A DNA stretch of 44,722 bases, from contig JAAVFI010000060.1 in NCBI GenBank assembly GCA_014800815.1, positions 1-44,722 of the forward strand, given 5' to 3'. Shown here one piece after another: positions 40,559 to 44,722 of this stretch. Origin of the DNA: Bacteroidales bacterium. GTDB taxonomy: Bacteria > Bacteroidota > Bacteroidia > Bacteroidales > Muribaculaceae. The stretch's first letter is position 1. The number at the start of each line of letters is the position of its first letter. A program made the translations under genes and the position numbers. The notes beneath the pieces are model-generated. The model was not told the origin of the DNA, searched no databases, and worked only from the letters and a program-made list of their open reading frames with translations.

Positions 40559-41821
40559 TCAGAGATTATTGATGCACGAAGCCGTGCCAATAAGGCGGTC
40601 GTAGCGCTCGCCGCGGCGGCGGGTGTAGACACGCACATTATATTCATTTACAGTCTGATATTTATCACCCTCTATGCGGTCGGTATAGCCCCGACGCGCT
40701 CCCGGGGGAACTATGAGATAGCGATAGTTGTAGGCTCCCTGCTTGAGCAGCATAGAGCGCTCGTAGCGGCCCGTGGCATAGTTATACTGCATGCGCGAGT
40801 TATCGTCGAACCGCCGCTGCACGAAGTCGCCGTCGAGGAAAATCATCGCCCCGGGTATCTCGGGCATATCGAGCGAGAAATGCACCACGCCGTAGTCAGC
40901 CTCGATGTCGGATTCCGACGAATTATAGTTGCGGATGAAGTAGCGCCCGTGCTGAGTCTGGTCGTAGCTGTAGGTCTCGTCGGCGCGCGGAACATCGGTG
41001 TAGAGAGTATAGTGATAGTACGGATTGAAATACTCGATATTCTCCACACTCATACCCGGATAAGTGTCGCTCACAGCCTCGAAGCGCCGGTACTCATTGC
41101 CGGCTTCGAAAATGAGCGGCGACTGGTGCTCGTACACCACCTTGCGTCCCTGCATTCTGAGGGGTTGGCGCACAGCCACTTCCGAGTCAAGGCGCCCGTT
41201 CTGATTTGCCACCACGAGCAGGTCGTTGAAAGGGTCCTCGATATTCGCGCGCTCGGTGTCAACCACTATCGAGAGCTGCTGATGACTGCGGTTATAGTCG
41301 ATATCGGTCTGTGCCGAAGCGCTGAGAGCCACGGGTACGATGTCCTCGCTGAGCATGAAGCGGCACTGGAGCAATATTGAGTCGGGGTCGTTCTCCTGAT
41401 ACACCTGCAGAAGATAATTTCCCGATATCGTGGGAGATACCTGCTCGTTAGGTATCGAGAACTGATAGTGTACGTAGTGCACCGTAGTGCCGCGCGAGAA
41501 GTCGTAGTCGTCGATAGTGCCCTCGTTGAATCCGTCGAGAAATTCGCTCTCCACCAGCCCCGACGGTTGCCACGAGGCATTGCAGTGAGTCAGAGAGTAG
41601 CGGAAATACTCTCGGTCTTCGGCAAGGTGGTCAAACGAAACCGTGATGCGGTCGGGAGTATTAAGCACTGCCACAGGCATGGCGAAAGCATCGCCTTCGA
41701 GGTTGACCTGCAGCGACTTGATGCGCTCCGAGAAGACGCCTGTCATAGTATCTGCCGGACGTTGGGCATACGCACCGACACATGCAGCCAACAGAAGCAG
41801 GAGGAGGGAGTAATATCTCAT
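40559..41821 (-). CDS. Type IX secretion plug protein (DUF5103)
   Basis: A 420-residue secreted protein read from MRYYSLLLLLLAACVGAYAQ; ATG at 41827 is also possible, but 41821 makes the ATGA overlap with ung. The body matches DUF5103: an N-terminal beta-sandwich (YFRYSLTHCNASWQPSGLVESEFLDGF) and a second (GAMIFLDGDFVQRRF; AYNYRYLIVPPGARRG). In T9SS structures this plug protein closes the SprA translocon from the periplasmic side. Several proteins in this window have T9SS-like tails, so the system is probably active in this organism. Confidence 0.88.
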   Translation of the reverse strand: MRYYSLLLLLLAACVGAYAQRPADTMTGVFSERIKSLQVNLEGDAFAMPVAVLNTPDRITVSFDHLAEDREYFRYSLTHCNASWQPSGLVESEFLDGFNEGTIDDYDFSRGTTVHYVHYQFSIPNEQVSPTISGNYLLQVYQENDPDSILLQCRFMLSEDIVPVALSASAQTDIDYNRSHQQLSIVVDTERANIEDPFNDLLVVANQNGRLDSEVAVRQPLRMQGRKVVYEHQSPLIFEAGNEYRRFEAVSDTYPGMSVENIEYFNPYYHYTLYTDVPRADETYSYDQTQHGRYFIRNYNSSESDIEADYGVVHFSLDMPEIPGAMIFLDGDFVQRRFDDNSRMQYNYATGRYERSMLLKQGAYNYRYLIVPPGARRGYTDRIEGDKYQTVNEYNVRVYTRRRGERYDRLIGTASCINNL

Positions 41822-42489
41822 AACCATTTTACGGGTTCTTTGCCGTGGGCAACGAGATATTCGTTGGCACGGCTGAAATGACGGTTGCCGAAAAATCCTC
41901 GGTGTGCGGAGAGCGGCGAGGGGTGAGGCGACGTGAGCACGAGATGACGGCCGCGGTCGATGAGAGCACCCTTACGTATAGCATAACTGCCCCAGAGCAG
42001 GAATACGAGATTTTCGCGTCCGTGGTTCAGAGCCTCGATTACGGCGTCGGTAAAAGTCTCCCAACCCTTACCCTGATGCGCTCCGGGAGTATGAGCCTCT
42101 ACGGTAAGAGTGGCGTTGAGCAGAAGTACACCCTGCGATGCAAGGTAAGAAAGGTCGCCCGACTCAGGTCGATAGCCGGGACAACCCATATCGTCGGCCA
42201 TCTCCTTGAAAATATTCACGAGCGACGGCGGCAGAGCAATACCCGGAGCCACCGAAAAACACAGCCCGTTTGCCTGTCCCGGTCCGTGATAAGGGTCCTG
42301 ACCTAAAATTACCACTTTCACCTTATCGAAAGGACAAGCATCGAAGGCCGCAAAGATGCGCGAAGGGGCCGGATACACCTCCGTCTCGGCATAGCGCCGA
42401 CGCACAAAGCCTGTAAGTTGCTCAAAATAAGGAGCATCAAACTGACTGCGCAGAGGCTCCTGCCACGATGTATCGATTTTTACGTTCAT
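41818..42489 (-). CDS. ung: Uracil-DNA glycosylase
   Basis: A 223-residue family 1 UDG that removes uracil from DNA. The water-activating motif VVILGQDPYHGPGQANG (about residues 58-74), FSVAPGIALPPSL, LLLNATLTVEAHTPGAHQGKGWE, and the intercalation loop SPHPSPLSAHRGFFG are intact. Length is normal. Its promoter (-7 box TAGTTTTG at 42509-42516 on the minus strand) is interleaved with that of the divergent tRNA gene. Its stop overlaps the start of the plug gene. Confidence 0.97.
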   Translation of the reverse strand: MNVKIDTSWQEPLRSQFDAPYFEQLTGFVRRRYAETEVYPAPSRIFAAFDACPFDKVKVVILGQDPYHGPGQANGLCFSVAPGIALPPSLVNIFKEMADDMGCPGYRPESGDLSYLASQGVLLLNATLTVEAHTPGAHQGKGWETFTDAVIEALNHGRENLVFLLWGSYAIRKGALIDRGRHLVLTSPHPSPLSAHRGFFGNRHFSRANEYLVAHGKEPVKWL

Positions 42490-42504
42490 ATTCTTTCCAA
42501 ATCT

Positions 42505-42536
42505 TTTGCAAAACTACGAAAAAAGAATTACTTTTG
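42505..42536 (+). promoter_or_regulatory. Promoter of tRNA-Arg, overlapping the ung promoter
   Basis: TTTG at 42505-42508 and TACTTTTG at 42529-42536, 20 bp apart, on the plus strand. The ung -7 box (42516-42509, minus strand) lies inside this interval, so the two promoters overlap face to face. Confidence 0.75.
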
Positions 42537-42556
42537 CACTCCGTAAGCCAACAAAA

Positions 42557-42628
42557 GTCTCCGTAGTTCAATGGATAGAATATCGGATTCCGGTTCCGAC
42601 GATTGGGGTTCGACTCCCCACGGGGATA
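42557..42628 (+). tRNA. tRNA-Arg (CCG anticodon)
   Basis: A full cloverleaf without encoded CCA. Acceptor GTCTCCG/CGGGGAT has G-U pairs; the D arm is GTTC/GAAT; the anticodon arm TCGGA-TTCCGGT-TCCGA gives anticodon CCG; the T arm is TGGGG-TTCGACT-CCCCA. It reads CGG codons. A terminator hairpin follows at once. Confidence 0.95.
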
Positions 42629-42630
42629 CA

Positions 42631-42664
42631 AAAAAAAAGACTCACCGATGTGAGTCTTTTTTTT
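42631..42664. terminator. Bidirectional terminator between tRNA-Arg and the serpin gene
   Basis: Stem AAAAGACTCAC/GTGAGTCTTTT with a CGAT loop and A/T-runs on both sides, so it can end transcription from both directions. Confidence 0.92.
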
Positions 42665-42682
42665 GTAGGATATTTCCGGGGG

Positions 42683-43885
42683 TTAGAGGTCCGTAATACG
42701 TGCGGCAAACAGTATTGTACCCGTTTTCTCTTCCGTAATATACATCACGAACGGACGGTCGACGGTCATCTTCACTTGCTGTAACGGCGGTCCAGTTGTT
42801 TCGAAAGCTCCTGTAACAGCCGCAGCCTTTGCGCCGCTTTCATCTACGGAGAGAGTAGCTTTCTGACCAATGCTCATAGCAGCCTCAATATCTTCTTTGA
42901 AGAAATGCTGGTTTGCCGATGCAAAAGCCTTTTGGATTCCGAGACTATTCAGCACTTTACCAAGGTTGATTATTGGCATATCCTTAGTATCAAACTTAGG
43001 CAGCGAAAGATCTACCTCTCTACCCATTTTCTCGATTTTAAAAGGCGAAGGCATTTCTTCAAGAGCCTTACCTTCTGCAGGGAGCATTATTGTTGCCCGA
43101 TATGGATGAGTACTCTGCTTATTGCCGAAATACAGTACTACGGCCTGATAGTCTTCTGTTTGAGCATAGTACGTATTAATCTTCCGGTGCATCATATCCA
43201 CGTCGGCGGTCTTCGATGAGCCATAGAACTTAGCCTTCTTGGTGTCGGCTACATCGAACGGCTCCAACCACTTACCGTCGAAATAAATGGCATTCATCAT
43301 CACTGCTTCAAGGTTCGACGCAGGCGCTACGTTGAACTCCTTGATAAAGCCTTTTGTGCGGTTGCTTACCCAGCGGTTTATTTCTGCAGTCACAGGACTC
43401 GACTCCGACTTCAGGTCAAGTTGGAAGATGTCCGACGAATAGTAGTTGATAGCCGAGCTTGTAAACTTATCGGTCAGAGTATTACCCTTGTCATGCCAGA
43501 TTGAATTGGCAACTCCGAATTTCACTGAAGCAGGGTCTGCCGCAGGAAGATATTCATACATCTTCTTTGAGAACGAATTGAGGGCCGGGAGGTCGTTGTA
43601 GCCCAGTACCTCGGCAATCTCCTGTGCCGCTTCAGCATCCACGCCATTCGATATCAGGCCCAGAAGCATCGACGCGCTGAAAGGCGAAGTCACCACATTT
43701 CCGGTTTCCTGCTCGCAGACACTCGCAAAGAAATCGTATCCGAAGTCATTGCAAGCCTCGGCAGCGCGACTTTCGGCAGTCGTGAGTTCTATACTCTTTG
43801 CCTCTATTGTGCCACCGCCCGGTTCCTCCGAGCTGCATCCCGCCGCAGCGAGAGCAAGAAGTGACAGATACATTAGCTTTCTCAT
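42683..43885 (-). CDS. Serpin family lipoprotein
   Basis: A 400-residue serine/cysteine protease inhibitor with a canonical lipobox (LLALAAAGCSS), so it is likely tethered to the outer membrane. Serpin landmarks are present: NVVTSPFSASMLLGLISNG, VANSIWHDKG, NRWVSNRTKGFIKEF, AVMMNAIYFDGKW, and the hinge DESGAKAAAVTGAF leading to the reactive loop and VDRPFVMYI. The hinge residues are small, so the loop should insert and the protein should inhibit. By hinge counting the scissile bond falls near TTG-PP, but this is approximate. Targets may be host or competitor proteases in the gut. Confidence 0.95.
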   Translation of the reverse strand: MRKLMYLSLLALAAAGCSSEEPGGGTIEAKSIELTTAESRAAEACNDFGYDFFASVCEQETGNVVTSPFSASMLLGLISNGVDAEAAQEIAEVLGYNDLPALNSFSKKMYEYLPAADPASVKFGVANSIWHDKGNTLTDKFTSSAINYYSSDIFQLDLKSESSPVTAEINRWVSNRTKGFIKEFNVAPASNLEAVMMNAIYFDGKWLEPFDVADTKKAKFYGSSKTADVDMMHRKINTYYAQTEDYQAVVLYFGNKQSTHPYRATIMLPAEGKALEEMPSPFKIEKMGREVDLSLPKFDTKDMPIINLGKVLNSLGIQKAFASANQHFFKEDIEAAMSIGQKATLSVDESGAKAAAVTGAFETTGPPLQQVKMTVDRPFVMYITEEKTGTILFAARITDL

Positions 43886-43925
43886 AGTTAATCTGGAGTT
43901 TGGTTTACTTATTGATGATTTTCCG

Positions 43926-43933
43926 CAAAGTAA
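43926..43933 (-). promoter_or_regulatory. -7 box of the serpin gene
   Basis: Minus-strand TTACTTTG (7 of 8 to the consensus), giving a leader of about 35 nt. The stretch 43940-44250 upstream is AT-rich and shows no gene. Confidence 0.5.
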
Positions 43934-44256
43934 TGCATAATTTTAAACATAACAAAATAAAATTATAACATTTAACCTTTATTAACTTTAGAGGTAGTTC
44001 CCAGAGCTAATTAGTTAATCCCCAACACAAAACCTTGTATAGACAGAGCTATCCACATAGTTTCTAAGTGGCAGGTGTATAACAACTCTCACAACAGCTT
44101 TTAGCATTGTATCACACTAATTATCAGCCTTACCGAGAATTTCAATGCTCATACCCTACCCTCTCCTACTATCCAATACTCAAATTATAGCAAAATGCTA
44201 TCTAAGGTCGCCAATCAAATCGCAGGCTGCCGTATGGAGTATATGCGTAGCATCTG

Positions 44257-44539
44257 CCATGAATCGGCGTCCTAAGCCGGACGCCAACGTAGTGGTATGG
44301 ACTATCCCGGCACATCTCTCCGCCTGCGGCTCCGCTATGTGCCGGGTTATGAAATAATCGGTGTCCTGAACGGACACCACGTAGATTCTCAGATAGTTAG
44401 CAATTTCACATGATTACTCCAGAGAACGTCCGGAGGACGTTGATTAACTCGTAACCGGGGACATGCCGCAGCGAAGCGGAGGAATGTGCCCGGATAGTTA
44501 TACCCCCTACGTTGGCGTCGTTAGGACGCCGATTCATGG
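44257..44539. repeat. Long inverted repeat with nested hairpins
   Basis: Arms of about 95 and 89 bp (44257-44351 and 44451-44539) are imperfect reverse complements: one begins CCATGAATCGGCGTCC, the other ends GGACGCCGATTCATGG. Each arm has its own hairpin (GGCGTCC/GGACGCC; GGCGTC/GACGCC). The 99-nt centre has two more small palindromes (GTGTCCtgaacGGACAC; AACGTCCggAGGACGTT). The few open frames inside look like chance. It may be a repeat family or a pair of inverted elements. Confidence 0.8.
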
Positions 44540-44550
44540 CTGAGTCAACG

Positions 44551-44598
44551 CCCCACACCTCCCACAACTCCCACACCTCCCAAGCCCATTTCCCCACC
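44551..44598 (-). other. G-quadruplex-prone tract
   Basis: The minus strand carries at least four runs of three or more G separated by 5-7 nt (for example GGGAGGTGTGGGAG and GTGGGAGGTGTGGGG). The plus strand from 44551 to 44640 has almost no G. It lies just upstream of a promoter box and the next gene. Confidence 0.6.
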
Positions 44599-44636
44599 CA
44601 CGACATCTACCCGCACACATCCCACCACCTGCACCC

Positions 44637-44644
44637 TACCTTTG
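44637..44644 (+). promoter_or_regulatory. -7 box of the last, partial gene
   Basis: TACCTTTG, a full consensus match. Its predicted start is at or next to the ATG at 44649, so the mRNA would be leaderless or the real start codon lies beyond the window. Confidence 0.5.
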
Positions 44645-44648
44645 CGGC

Positions 44649-44722
44649 ATGGCTCGCCGCTTCCTCGACATAACCGCAGAATTCGCTCGGTGGTTTGGCC
44701 GTTCCCTCCGTTGGTGGGAACG
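44649..44722 (+). CDS. 5' end of an unidentified gene, cut by window edge
   Basis: An open frame starting MARRFLDITAEFARWFGRSL with basic and aromatic residues, continuing to the last base. Too little is visible to name a family. The consensus -7 box directly upstream supports a real gene here. Confidence 0.45.
   Translation, partial: MARRFLDITAEFARWFGRSLRWWE

Noticed and set aside
1-44722. CRISPR array or cas genes
   Set aside because: No regularly spaced repeat array and no cas-like protein was seen. The closest regular repeat is the 10-bp-phased TGTCA set, which is far too short.

Overview
The window reads as a chromosomal segment of a gut member of the order Bacteroidales, most likely family Muribaculaceae (S24-7). 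The evidence is the repeated Bacteroidetes promoter pattern (TTTG, about 19-21 bp, TAnnTTTG) in front of many genes, the mix of Bacteroidales-type families (DUF5606, DUF4250, DUF3109, DUF4890, a type IX secretion plug protein, Mfa1/Mfa2-type fimbriae, BspA-type leucine-rich-repeat proteins), and the scarcity of strong Shine-Dalgarno sequences. The species call is an inference, not a measurement.

Layout. 1-10.2 kb is mostly housekeeping: lepA, a DUF4890 protein, radC, a family-2 glycosyltransferase, nspC (spermidine synthesis), a UvrD/PcrA helicase, a small DUF4250 gene, an EamA transporter, and an OmpA-type lipoprotein. 10.2-12.6 kb is an AT-rich island on the minus strand: a promoter with three 10-bp-phased TGTCA repeats, two small unassigned proteins, a 52-residue peptide, a long palindromic element, a 14-bp hairpin, and a radical SAM enzyme. 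This is a candidate peptide-maturation system. 12.6-14.6 kb holds a membrane Ser/Thr kinase whose outer domain is split off by a run of ten C residues (a likely phase switch), with an HTH protein behind it.

14.6-24.5 kb is surface biology: a large LRR protein, then a structured leader RNA and a four-gene fimbrial operon (DUF3575/OmpA, Mfa2-like, Mfa1-like, tip-like), bounded by a 202-bp direct repeat of the LRR gene's 3' end, then a small secreted protein. 24.5-29.6 kb carries mutS2, smpB, a Yip1 membrane protein, a DUF5606 protein and a hemerythrin-LuxR regulator. 29.6-33.1 kb repeats the surface theme: a second copy of the same structured leader precedes an LRR protein, a lipoprotein and an outer-membrane barrel with a very acidic loop. 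33.3-35.4 kb has two candidate toxin-antitoxin loci (Panacea type, and DUF3791-DUF3990-DUF3791). 35.5-42.6 kb returns to housekeeping: tilS, fba, an NSS transporter, DUF3109, the T9SS plug protein, ung and tRNA-Arg(CCG). The window ends with a serpin lipoprotein, a 280-bp inverted repeat, a G-quadruplex-prone tract and the first codons of another gene.

The strongest candidates for something undescribed are: the shared leader RNA with covarying helices that ends in a U-run before two surface operons; the C10 switch that would join or cut off the outer domain of a kinase; and the island with the 52-residue peptide and radical SAM enzyme. A family of about 166-bp palindromic elements that sit next to hairpins links several of these loci.
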